Positions 43,923 to 54,800 of a stretch of 64,000 nucleotides of DNA are shown piece after piece. Position 1 is the stretch's first letter. Each line of letters begins with the position of its first letter. The DNA is taken from positions 1-64,000 of the forward strand of contig JBAVEN010000065.1 of assembly GCA_049587755.1 (NCBI GenBank), given 5' to 3'. The translations under genes and the position numbers were made by a program. The notes under the pieces were generated by a model, which was not told the origin of the DNA, did no database searches, and worked only from the letters and a program-made list of their open reading frames with translations. The stretch is from Bog-375 sp049587755 (GTDB taxonomy: Bacteria; Acidobacteriota; Terriglobia; Bryobacterales; Bryobacteraceae).

Positions 43923-46900
43923 GTGAGACTCAATAGACAGCGATCTATACTGCCGGCGATTCTTCTTCCGTTGCTGATGTTGTTCTGGTTGCCCAATCGC
44001 TTGGCGGCTCAGTTCGCTAGCATCGTGGGAAATGTTTACGATCCCTCCGGAGCCTTCATTAGCGGCGCCACGGTCCGCGCCACTAATACCGGCACAGGCC
44101 TCGGTTGGCAAGCCAAGACCAGCCCGCAGGGCGATTACTCACTCGGGCCACTTCCGCCGGGCGTATATGTGGCGGAGGCTACCGCCGCTGGTTTTTCTCC
44201 GGCTCAAGCAAACGGTGTCGAGTTGGCGGTCAATGCGACGCTCCACATCGATCTGCGGCTGGCTCTGCCGGAGGTCAAGCAAAACCTGCACGTGGAGGCA
44301 CTGGCGCCTCTGGTCGAGACCGAAACATCCGAGCAAGGCCTTGTAGTCGGCGGAAAAATGATCGGCGATTTGCCGCTCAACGGACGAGATTTTCTGCGGC
44401 TCGCGAAACTGGCGGCGGGCGTATCCGGTGCGATCGATAATCCTGCTTCGGCGGCCGGTCCGTTTAACGTGAACGGCCAGCGGGACCTCTCCAACAACAT
44501 TCTGATCGACGGAATCAATGTGAATGCCGGCGGCAGCGCTAACGGACGCATCAGCCTCGCGCCCGGCAACGACCCCGCCGTCGGCCAATCCGGCAGCAGC
44601 GTGGCGCTGGTTTCAGTAGACGCGGTCTCCGAGTTCAAGGTGCAGACGCAGACGCAAACCGCGGAGTTCGGTGGCTTCTCCGGCGCGGTCATTAATGTAG
44701 ACACCAAGAGTGGCACCAACGAGTTTCACGGCAGCGGCTTCGAATTCCTTCGCAACAACGACCTGGACGCCAACAATTTCTTCAACAACGCCAACGGTGT
44801 TTCGAGGACGCCCTCGCGTAATAACTTTTTCGGCGGTACCATCGGCGGCCCCATCCGCAAGGACCGGACGTTCTTCTTCGCTTCCTTCGAAGGCCTGCGC
44901 CAGCGTGTCGGAGTGAATGCCAATGCCCGCGTGCCCTCGCTGGCGGCCCGAGCCGAGGCCGGCCCGGCGGTTCAGCCTTTAGTCGACGAGTACCCGCTTC
45001 CGACCGGACCGGATAACGGCGACGGCACCGCGGGTTATTTCGCCACTGCCACCAACCTGGTCGGCGAAACCGATTTCAGCGCGCGTCTCGATCATCGTTT
45101 TTCTGACAACGACGATTTCTTCGCGCGATATTCGCTCAGCGACTCACTCGGTCTGCTCCGCTCGTTTTATCTCAACACCCTTTCCCGCAACCGCTCCAGG
45201 CTGCAAAGCGTAAGCCTCTCGGAGGTGCATCGCATCACGCCGGACTTCTTTGACGAGGCACGATTCGGATTCGTACGCAGCGCCAACGTTGCCCTCGGGG
45301 CCGCTGACAGCTTCGGCGGCGCCGAGCCAATTCCCTTGAATGCAGCGGGCGACGCTACTTTGCCGGGAATCGAGGTCTTCAGCCTGCCTTTCGCCGAATC
45401 GCCAAACCCTCCGGAGGCGCAGAAGAATAATCTATTCAGTTTCAACGATGACGTAACTTACGTCCACGGGCGGAATACCTTCAAGTCCGGCTTCTGGGTG
45501 CGGCGCACACAGGGCAACGTCAACTTACAGCCGCTTTCAAGCGGCGTGTACTTCTTCAATACGGTCGCCGACCTCGTGGGCAACAACCCTGTGTCTTTCT
45601 TCAACCAAATTGCGGAAACCGGTTTCGGCGTGCGATTTACCAATCTCGCCTTTTACGGCCAGGACGACCTCCGCCTCACGCCCCGCTTGAAGCTCAACCT
45701 CGGCCTGCGTTATGAGCTCGACACAGTGCCGGCCGAGGCCCACGGACGGTTCAGCCCCATCGTCGGCCTGGATAGCATCGCCACTGCAACCTTGGGCACT
45801 CCGGGCGCACCAGTGCATAACGGCAACTATGATAACTTCGCCCCTCGCGCCGGCTTCGCCTACCAGTTGACCAGCGACGCCAAGACCGTGTTGCGGGGAG
45901 GGGCCGGCATCTATTACGATCTGCCAACGGTCAATGCCACGCAACTCGCGTTTGGGCCGCCATTCAAGATCACCAACTTTCTCCTCGGCAGCGCGCTGGG
46001 AGGTCCCGTCACTGTGCCGGTCAACCCGGCGCTGCTCGTCACCGCGATCACCGGGATGCCCCCGTTTGGCAGCGCCACCGTATACGACCCTACGAACTTT
46101 CGAACGCCTTTCACTTATGAGTACAGCCTCAACCTGCAGCGGCAGATCGATGATGTGACGGTCGTCCAGGCTAGTTACATCGGTGCGCTCGGCCGGAACT
46201 TGATCCACATGCAGCCCCTGAACCTGCTCGACCCGGCAACCGGCACGGCACCCAATCCGAACTTCTCGGCCGGTGCCTTGGAGCTGATTGAAACCACCGC
46301 CATCTCCGACTACAACGCCCTCCAGGCAAATGTGAGGCGGCGCCTGAGTCACGGCCTGGAAGTTACTGCTTCGTACACGTGGGCGCACTCGCTCGATGAC
46401 GCTTCGAACCCCACCGGCACTTCCATCAACTCCTCTTATACCGGTTCCAATCCCTACGATTTTCGCGCTGAGTACGCGTCGAGCGACTTCGATATCCGGC
46501 ATAACCTGGTGGCCGCTTTCACCTATGAGTTGCCCAACAAGCCGACGCACTTCCGGAATCCGGCCGCGAGGTTCCTGGGAGGTTGGTCACTGGAGGGCAT
46601 TTTCACCGCCCAAACGGGCGTGCCTTACTCACCTCTCATTGGCGAGGATATCGCCGGCAATGGCGATCAGTATGCGGCCAACAATCAGCGTCCCAACGCG
46701 GTTGCCGGTCAGCCCCTCTACATTGCTTCTTCAGCACCCCCGTTCCGCGTCGCCAATCCGGCGGCATTCGCTATTCCGGCAGCGGGTACTTACGGCGATG
46801 CCGGCCGTAACATCCTGCGAGCCTCCGGGCTTCACCAACTCGATCTGGGCCTGCACAAGACCGTGAGGGCCAGCGAGCGGCTTGCCGTGCAGTTTCGGGC

Positions 46901-47093
46901 CGAGCTATTCAATGTCTACAATCACCCCAATTTTGCCACTCCGGCCGCGTCGGGCAATAACCTTCTGACGGCGGGAAGTTCCTTTGGCCTGGCCCAGGAG
47001 ATGGCCAACGCGTCGAGCGGTGGATTGCTGCTGCCTCTGTTCAACAGCGGCGGCCCGCGCAGCATTCAGCTCGCTCTCAAAGTGCTGTTCTAA
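43923..47093 (+). CDS. TonB-dependent receptor-like outer-membrane protein with carboxypeptidase-regulatory domain
   Basis: The 1056-residue product has a signal peptide (ILPAILLPLLMLFWLPNRLA), a carboxypeptidase-regulatory-like domain (about 30-115), a plug-like region (DLPLNGRDFLRLAKLAAGVS, LIDGINVNAGGS), and a large beta-barrel ending SIQLALKVLF. The GRDF/TonB-plug layout matches the Oar-like receptors expanded in Acidobacteria. It probably imports or binds a large substrate. It starts at a GTG with AAGGGA upstream. It is divergent from the decaheme cytochrome gene; a functional link is unproven. Confidence 0.87.
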   Translation: MRLNRQRSILPAILLPLLMLFWLPNRLAAQFASIVGNVYDPSGAFISGATVRATNTGTGLGWQAKTSPQGDYSLGPLPPGVYVAEATAAGFSPAQANGVELAVNATLHIDLRLALPEVKQNLHVEALAPLVETETSEQGLVVGGKMIGDLPLNGRDFLRLAKLAAGVSGAIDNPASAAGPFNVNGQRDLSNNILIDGINVNAGGSANGRISLAPGNDPAVGQSGSSVALVSVDAVSEFKVQTQTQTAEFGGFSGAVINVDTKSGTNEFHGSGFEFLRNNDLDANNFFNNANGVSRTPSRNNFFGGTIGGPIRKDRTFFFASFEGLRQRVGVNANARVPSLAARAEAGPAVQPLVDEYPLPTGPDNGDGTAGYFATATNLVGETDFSARLDHRFSDNDDFFARYSLSDSLGLLRSFYLNTLSRNRSRLQSVSLSEVHRITPDFFDEARFGFVRSANVALGAADSFGGAEPIPLNAAGDATLPGIEVFSLPFAESPNPPEAQKNNLFSFNDDVTYVHGRNTFKSGFWVRRTQGNVNLQPLSSGVYFFNTVADLVGNNPVSFFNQIAETGFGVRFTNLAFYGQDDLRLTPRLKLNLGLRYELDTVPAEAHGRFSPIVGLDSIATATLGTPGAPVHNGNYDNFAPRAGFAYQLTSDAKTVLRGGAGIYYDLPTVNATQLAFGPPFKITNFLLGSALGGPVTVPVNPALLVTAITGMPPFGSATVYDPTNFRTPFTYEYSLNLQRQIDDVTVVQASYIGALGRNLIHMQPLNLLDPATGTAPNPNFSAGALELIETTAISDYNALQANVRRRLSHGLEVTASYTWAHSLDDASNPTGTSINSSYTGSNPYDFRAEYASSDFDIRHNLVAAFTYELPNKPTHFRNPAARFLGGWSLEGIFTAQTGVPYSPLIGEDIAGNGDQYAANNQRPNAVAGQPLYIASSAPPFRVANPAAFAIPAAGTYGDAGRNILRASGLHQLDLGLHKTVRASERLAVQFRAELFNVYNHPNFATPAASGNNLLTAGSSFGLAQEMANASSGGLLLPLFNSGGPRSIQLALKVLF

Positions 47094-47200
47094 GTGGCAA
47101 GGGCAGTCCGAAGCGCGAGACCGTGTGCAACCGCTAAGAGTTGATTGGCTTAACGCCTAATGGGGTGTTTGGAGGGTATCCGAAGTTGCTGCAGGTTGAG

Positions 47201-47250
<50 letters not shown>

Positions 47251-47350
47251 AATACTCTTCCGCTGCAAACAGAGAACATATGCGCCCAAGGCGATGATAA
47301 CTGGCAACTTGCGACCACACAGTTTCAGGTACTTACCAACATCCGGTTCG

Positions 47351-47374
47351 TTAACGCAGTAATCGCAGTAACGG
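47351..47374 (+). repeat. Left copy of 24-bp island inverted repeat
   Basis: This 24-bp sequence is the exact reverse complement of 60363-60386. It contains GCAGTAA twice at a 9-bp period. It lies about 100 bp inside the candidate left attachment site. It could be an element end or a binding site for a recombination or replication protein. Confidence 0.7.
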
Positions 47375-47453
47375 AATCGGAGCTGCTTTTCCCGGTCACA
47401 CAAAGAGACTTGGGCTTCCTCGCACAGAGGCGCGTCGGGGCATTCCCGGCGGC

Positions 47454-48445
47454 GTGCGAGGTGGTAATTTGCAGAGTACACTTCCGCTTGGTGTATCTCC
47501 CGCCGGAGGTCATGCGTTCCGGCCGATGGAAGATGCGGGTTCCGTCCTGTACCGGGCCCACAGCGACCTGACCGTATCCAGGCAGCGACTCGAGAAAGTC
47601 AAGGGCATCGAACTGGTTCGGTTGAACCGCGAACAGGCGAGCCAAACGCTTTGCTTCAGCTCACGGCCTTTCGTCCTTTGTGGGCTACCGGTCCGGCGCC
47701 TACCGAGAAACCAGCTCCTTTACGAACGACGGAACGGACATTTCGTCCTTCAGCTGACAGGGCATCCTGACTACGGGGTTCCGTTTGGACAGGACCGGAT
47801 CGTCCCGATCTTCTTAGCGACGCTGGCGGTCCACCAGAAGAGCCAGTGATTCGATTCCGTAGCGCGTCCGAGATGCTGGAGAGGTTCGGGATGCACAAAG
47901 GCGGCAAGGAGTACCGCCGGCTGATTGGAGCTTTTGAACGGATCTTCGGTGCCACGATGTTCTTCGGGACGGACACCCTGAGGCCCGGCGCCAAAGTTGT
48001 TCACCGGTCGCGCTTCAACTTTCTGCGCGAAGCCACGATCTGGTACAACCGCGCCGAGAATCAGCCCGTGCTGTCCGACGCGTTTGAGAACGTCATCGTG
48101 CTGAGCGATGAGTTCTACCGGGAGATCGTGGAACACCCCATCCCGACCGACCTGGACGCAGTGCGCGTGTTGTCGTCGGCGCCGGCGACTCTCGACCTGT
48201 TCATGTGGCTCTCGTATCGCTGCTTCGCTGCGAAGGGCCAGGAGTCGGTTCCGATCTTCGGGCCTCGCGGATTGGCCGCGCAGCTCGGGAACGTGGAGTA
48301 CGCGAGGCCGCGGCGCTTCCGCGAAAAACTTGACGAGTGGCTCTGCGCCATCCACCGCATGTGGCCGGAATGTCCGGCTCGCATCTCGCCTGATGGTTCC
48401 GCGCTGATCGTCAACCGGGCCACGGCTGTGGCACGAGCTTGCTGA
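47454..48445 (+). pseudogene. repA: Plasmid RepA-type replication initiator, split by a frameshift
   Basis: Two overlapping frames together make one plasmid-type RepA. The first (to 47849) has SSRPFVLCGLPVRRLP and GVPFGQDRIVPIFLATLAVH; the second (GTG at 47846) continues with IRFRSASEMLERFGMHKGGK, KEYRRLIGAFERIFGATMFF, IVLSDEFYREIVEHPIPTDL and LDLFMWLSYRCFA. The join GTGA combines stop and start, and aligns with the family if one base is missing. I read this as a frameshifted gene; a programmed shift or coupled re-initiation is possible. It initiates plasmid replication in its family. It marks the island as plasmid-derived. The true 5' start is uncertain. Confidence 0.65.
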
Positions 48446-48643
48446 CTGCCGCCTGGGGCGGGCGGCTTGGGCCGACATTCGAACTGTTGACCGTGTGTGC
48501 CCTTCCGGGGCGACCCACCCTCGTGGTTGTTTTCCACGGGACTTTAGGGGCGTCCTCCTCAACATCCTGTTTCCATTGCGCTTCGGCGAGCGGCGCGACG
48601 TTTGTGACGAACGGCCCCGATCCTGACCTAGCGGTGCCACTAC

Positions 48644-48963
48644 TCACCGAAGCGGCTCCGTTCCTTCATTCAGGATTTCCATGTACCGGTCATAAACGAA
48701 AAGCCGATGGCGCTGCCGGCCAGTGATCTCGCGAAGGATGCCCAGGCGCTGGATGTGCTCCAGCGACTTCGCCACAGTTGGGGCGGAGCCTGCCCAGCGC
48801 CAGGTTAGCCCGTTCCAGTAGCAGTTGCATGGACTCCAGCCGGACAGGAGGCGTCGGTGGGAGTGGCGGCGGACACGAATGCGCGGACAGCCACCTCTCC
48901 GTGGGTTGTGACGATGCAGCGTCCGAGGCGCGGGTTCTGTTCGTCCTGAGCGGTCACAAAGTC
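48644..48963 (-). pseudogene. Fic-family protein remnant
   Basis: The C-terminal piece PTVAKSLEHIQRLGILREIT and GRQRHRLFVYDRYMEILNEG resembles the winged-helix tail of Fic-domain adenylyltransferases. A preceding piece in another frame, PVRLESMQLLLERANLALGR, resembles their N-terminal helix, and another frame begins DFVTAQDEQNPRLGRC. The catalytic HPFxxGNGR core between them is absent. I infer a gene that lost its centre and gained frameshifts. The rest of the 48446-49104 gap shows nothing else recognisable. Confidence 0.45.
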
Positions 48964-49104
48964 CTTTCGTTAGCTCTTTCCTTACGAAAGGATACGCCAT
49001 TTGCCTTTCGTTATCCAGTCAGCTAGCGATGATGCCCGTGTTTTCCCTGCCGTCAGGCGGCTCGGGTCGGTGTTCATCTGCTCGTGACTCCGAAAAAGGA
49101 TCTC

Positions 49105-51726
49105 TCAGCGTTCCAGAAGCACGCGTAAACGCGGCGGAGTCGAGTTACTGAGTCCGTCGGCCGAGCTTACCGGCTGGACCGGCACACTGATCCGCGCCGG
49201 TTTTAAGCCGACACGGGTGGCCGCCACGGTGATCGTCCCAGGAGTGAGAGTAGAACGAAGCGATACCCGGTTGATGCCGCACTCCGTGTTCAGATAAAGA
49301 TTGTTGGTCGAATCGGTCCTGCCGCTGTTGTATCCTCCGCGCCATATCGCAGGGCCTCTAACCGTGAAATCGATCCGGCCGTCATCGGTGGCAATGCGTC
49401 GACCCTGGGCATCGATGACCTCCACATTGAGCAACAGCACATCCTGCCCATCGGCCTCCAGACCCCGCGGGCCGACGATAGGCGTAAGCTTGATTTGAGC
49501 CGCGGCACCCGAAGTAGTCAGTTCATCCTGCGCAACGAGTTTTCCGCCGTTCAGCCCGACCGCTCTGAGACTGCCGGGTGCGAATTCGATATCCGGAAAA
49601 GCAAATACGTATCCGTTGACCGGCTGCGAATTGACCCCGCACGACCGTCCATTGACCCAGAGTTCCACCGCCTGCGTATTCGCCACAACATAGATGGTCT
49701 TCACCGTTTTTTTCGCATCTGGACTGGCAGAGTAATTCCAGTGGCCCAGGATGTGAAGGTCCGGCCTCTCATTTTGCATCACCCGGTAAGCGAAATAGAT
49801 CTCTTTCGGGAGGCGAACGGCATCCACCTTGCCGCTCACGCGCGCTACTTCGCTAGAATCTTGGCGGCCGTCGGCATCGGAATCGGAGAAGTAGATCGAG
49901 GCGTAGCCCGACCATTTGGCGTGCGCTGGATCGGAATTGGAAATGCGGTTCTGCCAATATTCCCAATAGCGTTTGACCCCGGCGAGTGCGAAGCTTTCGG
50001 ACGTGTATTGGTAGGTATCGTTCGGCCCTTTCTTGAAGCCGAAATAGGGTGGTGAAAAGTCGTCCCAGAAGCGCCGCGCCCCTTCGTCCCGGAAGTCCTC
50101 GGTCTCAATCAGGGGTGCGCGGTCGCGTCGTTCCACACTGTATCCGCGGAAGATTGCATTCGGCTCTGAGATCTGGTCCGTTCGCGGGTCCTGACCGATC
50201 ATGACACCGAAGTATTCCGCTATAGGAGTGATGGCGTTATTGGCTGCTGCGTTGTCATTTCCCCGAGCGCCAATGGCACGGTCGCCATCAGGATCCCACT
50301 GTTTGCGTAAAGCCACCATTTGGCGCATGTGGTCAGCGGAGATTACGGTGTTGCCGGCTTCCCAGAAGAGGATGCTCGGGCTGTTTCGGAAGTAGATGAT
50401 CGAATCGCGCATCACTTCCATGCGCTGCTCCCATTGGTGGCCTTGCGAGTCCGATTCCTTATCGCCGGCTGGGCAAATCTCTACGATGCCCCATCGGTCC
50501 GCGGCCTCCACATCGACACGTTGCGGAGACACGTGCATCCAGCGAACATAGTTGGCATAGCTCTGCCGGATCAATTTTGCCTGAAAGTCATGCATCCAGT
50601 CCGGATACGCCTGCCCCAGGCCGGCCCATTCATTGCTTGAGCGTTGGGCGAAGCCCTTCAAGTAAACGAAATGATCGTTCAGATAGACGCCGCCCTTGCC
50701 GGCACCGCCTTTGAATTCGCTCTTGCGGAACCCGGTGACCACCTTGTTGACGTCGACCACCTTCTCGTTCACGCGGAGAATCGTATAGACATCGTAAAGG
50801 TAGGGATCTTCGGGGCCCCAGAACCGGGCATCCTTCAACGCGGCCGAGGCCATTATAACCGTCTTCTCTCCATCCACCATATCGACGGAAGTTCTGCCGA
50901 AACTGGCTCTGACCTGACCGTCGGAATCCACAATTACGCCCGATAACTCGACCGTGGCCCGATCACCGGATGAATTGCGAACCTCGGAATCAACGGTAAC
51001 ATCGGCACGTTTTTTCGGAATATCGAAGTTTCCCGCATGTACATAGACGCCCGTATCTTCTAATCCACAGAAGATTGGTAACGTCTGATAGATCTTGCCC
51101 GTAACGTGCAGCCAGACATGCTGATTGATGCCCCCAAAATCCGGATTAAAATCGTTGTTGTTCCAGCGGAACGGAGTTCCCGTTGCCCGCTCCGTGTAGG
51201 TGGTGCGATTGTCCACCTTAACGGCCAGAACATTCTCTTCGGTGCCGAAGCGAACAGCATCGGAAATATCCAGGCCATAAGCGGTAATGCCATTTTCGTA
51301 GAGTCCGACGGCTTTGCCGTTTAGAAAGATATCGCCAGCCTGCCGCATGCCCTCGAACTCGAGGAAGATCTTGTGCCCCGCGAATTCTTCCGGGAGTTTG
51401 AAGTGCTTGCGATACCATGCGATGCCTTTGTAGGTGCCGCGATCGCCGCTGCTGTGGGAAATGATCTGGCGAAAAGAATCTACATCATTAAACGTATGCG
51501 GCGTGCTGACGGTCGCCCATCCTGAGTCATCGAACTTCGGAGCCTCCGCGCCAGCCGCGTCGTCGCGAAGAAACTTCCAGTTCAGATTGAAGTTGATCCT
51601 GGATCGCGGCGATGCGGGCGGCCGATAAGACGCCGCTTCCGCCGGAATTTGCGTACCCAACAGAAGGATTGTCAACGATGCCGCTATTCGAAAATTTGGG
51701 GGAATGTATTGTCCAAAGGGTCGCAC
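49105..51726 (-). CDS. Secreted GH2-family glycosidase (beta-galactosidase-like)
   Basis: From the GTG at 51726, preceded by GGAG 7 bases upstream, the product is about 873 residues with a signal peptide (FRIAASLTILLLGTQIPAEA). It has the GH2 sugar-binding domain (INFNLNWKFLRDDAAGAEAP, KHFKLPEEFAGHKIFLEFEG), an Ig-like domain, the barrel (GVYLNDHFVYLKGFAQRSSN, MRDSIIYFRNSPSILFWEAG) and C-terminal Ig-like domains. The usual GNE acid/base motif reads GNT (N459-T460), with a Glu at 456. It would act outside the cytoplasm on an unknown glycoside. It follows the TonB-type receptor gene by 133 bp on the same strand. Confidence 0.85.
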   Translation of the reverse strand: MRPFGQYIPPNFRIAASLTILLLGTQIPAEAASYRPPASPRSRINFNLNWKFLRDDAAGAEAPKFDDSGWATVSTPHTFNDVDSFRQIISHSSGDRGTYKGIAWYRKHFKLPEEFAGHKIFLEFEGMRQAGDIFLNGKAVGLYENGITAYGLDISDAVRFGTEENVLAVKVDNRTTYTERATGTPFRWNNNDFNPDFGGINQHVWLHVTGKIYQTLPIFCGLEDTGVYVHAGNFDIPKKRADVTVDSEVRNSSGDRATVELSGVIVDSDGQVRASFGRTSVDMVDGEKTVIMASAALKDARFWGPEDPYLYDVYTILRVNEKVVDVNKVVTGFRKSEFKGGAGKGGVYLNDHFVYLKGFAQRSSNEWAGLGQAYPDWMHDFQAKLIRQSYANYVRWMHVSPQRVDVEAADRWGIVEICPAGDKESDSQGHQWEQRMEVMRDSIIYFRNSPSILFWEAGNTVISADHMRQMVALRKQWDPDGDRAIGARGNDNAAANNAITPIAEYFGVMIGQDPRTDQISEPNAIFRGYSVERRDRAPLIETEDFRDEGARRFWDDFSPPYFGFKKGPNDTYQYTSESFALAGVKRYWEYWQNRISNSDPAHAKWSGYASIYFSDSDADGRQDSSEVARVSGKVDAVRLPKEIYFAYRVMQNERPDLHILGHWNYSASPDAKKTVKTIYVVANTQAVELWVNGRSCGVNSQPVNGYVFAFPDIEFAPGSLRAVGLNGGKLVAQDELTTSGAAAQIKLTPIVGPRGLEADGQDVLLLNVEVIDAQGRRIATDDGRIDFTVRGPAIWRGGYNSGRTDSTNNLYLNTECGINRVSLRSTLTPGTITVAATRVGLKPARISVPVQPVSSADGLSNSTPPRLRVLLER

Positions 51727-51859
51727 GAAAGTCTCCACCTCAGAGGCCATACAGGACACAGCGGCACCTGTCCGGAAAGAATGCCCTACCCGGATACGCG
51801 GCGCCGGACAGGCACTGCTCAAGCTGAATCACGCACTCACGAGCGGTGAGACCCCCCGA

Positions 51860-54800
51860 TCAGAACGAGAGCCTAGCGCTGAACTGCAGCTTGCGAGGCT
51901 GATTTGCCATGGACGAGAAGATACCGAAGCTGGCGGAATCGATACCCAATCCGGGAGCGGCGAAATGGACCGCGTTGTTGACATTGAACGCGTCCGCCTG
52001 GAACGACAGCTTCACTTGTTCGCGGATCGGCAACTCGCGGCGCAGGCTGACGTCCACGTCCGCATTGTGAGGAGCAAACAGCTTGAGCGGGGCCGAGCGC
52101 GCAATGTCGCCCGCCGTGTAGGCCGTCGGGTCGACAAAGGCGGCCTTGTTGAGGTAGCTCGTGGTCGCGATATTCGCGCCGCCGCTTCCGGGCGTGCCAT
52201 TCTGCCATACGTCCCCACCCGAAGCGAAGGCCGCGGAGTAGTTCGGATAGCAGGCCGCGTCGATAACGCCGCCGCCAGTGCAGGTGCCGGTGATCGTCAT
52301 AGGCGCTCCGGTGGCGAAAGTGAAGAGTGTGGAAACCTGCCAGTGGCCGATGATCGAATTCACAACCGTATTCCCACCGCTCAATTTGTGACCCGCGCCG
52401 AAGGGCAACTGGTAGACCATGGTCCCGGTGGCGACATGAGTGTGATCGATGGTGCCCGGCCCTTTTTCCAGGAACAGCTTGGTTGGATCGCGCAAGCTCC
52501 CCACCAGATCGTCCAGCTCCTTGCTGAACGCATAATTCACCATGAAGGTGAGTCCGTGCGCGAGCCGCTTGTTGAGCGTGACTTGGAGCGCGTTATACGT
52601 CGAGTTACCAAGGTCCAGCCAGGGGCTCTGGACGGTGGTGTATTGCGGGAATGGCTTTATCGCCTGGGCGATGGTCCCGGTGAAGTTCGAGAACGGAATC
52701 TGGATATTCGGGAACAGGGCCTGCGCCTTCGCGAGGTTAGCCGCGTTCAAGGTCGAGGTCAGCAGAGATCCCAACGAAAGGTATTGAATTGGAATCTGGT
52801 TGTTGGTCAAGGCCCCGGGGACCAGTGCCCCAGGCAGCCAATGGCCGTCAGTGCCGGCATATGCGACGCTGAATACCAGGTTTGGGGTAAACGAATGCTG
52901 GATATTGAAGCTCCAGTCTTCGTAATAAGGCGGCTTGCCGCTGAGGCCGGGGTAGCTGTAAGGCATGGTTTGGGCGGTGCTCGGACCGGCCCACAGATCC
53001 CCTACCGCCGTGGCAGACGCCGCGGTGACATATCCAGTGCCGTAGCTTGGATTGAAGAATGGCGGTGAGAGCGGATTGCCCGGATACCCGCTGTTCCAAT
53101 TGAACGCGGGCTGCCCAGTGGCAACGGAACTCAGGCTGGCGGTTTCGTTGAAACCAGCCTGACTTAGCCCTTGGCGCCCGTTCGTGCGCCCACCCACTCC
53201 GCCCGCATGCGCGTAAAAGATGCTGTAGCCGGCGCGGACGACCGTCTTTTGCCCCAGCAGGTAGGCGAGTCCCACGCGAGGCCCGGGATTGATGTCGTGC
53301 TGTTGCACCGGAGTCTTGCAACCGCAGCTATCGGTGCCGTTGCCGACAAACTCGAGAGCTCCCGGAATGCCCCCGGCGAGCGGGTTGGCCAGCGTTGGGT
53401 TAAAGAAGGACATCACGTTGTTGACTTCCGTGAACGGGCTCCAGATGTTCCAGCGCAGACCGACGTTCACAGTCAGACGTGAATTGACTTTGAAATCATC
53501 CTGAACATACCAGGCGTACGTTTTGTAGCGTCCCCCGGTTTCGGCCACCGCGTTCTGGGTGACCGTGCTGCCATCCACGGCTCCCAGCAGGTAACTGGCG
53601 TATCCAAGGCCGGTGGTGCTGATGGGGCTTCCGCTGGAAGTGAAATTCTCGGTTTCAGCGGTGGCGAACGTGAAGCCGGCCTGCGTGCCGGTCAGTGGGG
53701 TATTCTCGTTGTCTTGCAACGTCTGCCATTGGAAGCCGACCATGACGTTGTGCCTGCCATGAGTCCAGAGCACGCTATCCTGAGCGCCAATCGTATTCTG
53801 CGCTTCGTTGTAAGCATGGGAGTTGGTTCCATCCCAGCTCACCGGCACGTCGTTGCCGTTGAACGTGATATCCGGAAAACCCGAGCCCGCGACTCCACCG
53901 GGCAGGTCGGTAAGTCCCGCCTTACCGGGATAACCGCCGCCATAAGTGTTGCTGGTCAAAGGAATGAACAGGCGACTCAATCCCACGGTGACCTGGTTGA
54001 CCATACTGGGGCTGATGATGTAGCTGTCGTGAAACTGCGCCATCGTCGCGTACTCGATCACGCCTCTGCCATCCGTATAGGGCACGGGGAGGGTCGAGGT
54101 GCTGATGGGGGTAAGGCTCCCGACGATGGGGTTCGCGTACTTGCCTATGCTGAAGAAAGCGAAGAGCCGGTTCTTGTCCGAAAGGCTGTAGTCGATCTTA
54201 TCCGTGGTGCTGTCGTTGTTGACCTTATTCGGCAAGGTCGCCAGATAGTTGTTGGTAATGTTGCCGTTGGTGGGGGCCGGAAGGTACGACTGGAAGGAAT
54301 TCGAAACCGACGAAATGCGGCTGGTCGGGATCATGTTGTTAGGGAACGGCGTGCGTGGGTTGGTTCCGGTGGCGCTGGTGGGATCGTAAATGAGTATGGG
54401 GAAGGCGCTGAAGTCACCGGCTCGCTCGGCTGTAGTCGGTATCGATTGATACCCGGGGGCGGTCGCCGAGAGGTAACGGTATCCATCGTAGTTGACGAAG
54501 AAGAAGAGGTTGTTCTTCTTGATGGGGCCGCCGAGAGTGGCGCCGAATTCATTCTGGTGCTCGATCGGGGTGGTTACCGCGAAAAACCCTCTCGCGTCAA
54601 AGTCGGTATTGCGGAAATACTCGAAGACGCCGCCGTGAAACTGGTTGGTTCCCGACTTCAAAACGTAGTTCGACACGCCTTGGCCTTCGTACATCGCCTT
54701 GGCGCCGGCGGTCTCCACTTGAAACTGGTCCACCGCCTCGACCGAGACTCCGAACGCGAGGTTACGTGTATCGCTCTCGGTCCCGGCGCTGGTCAACGGC

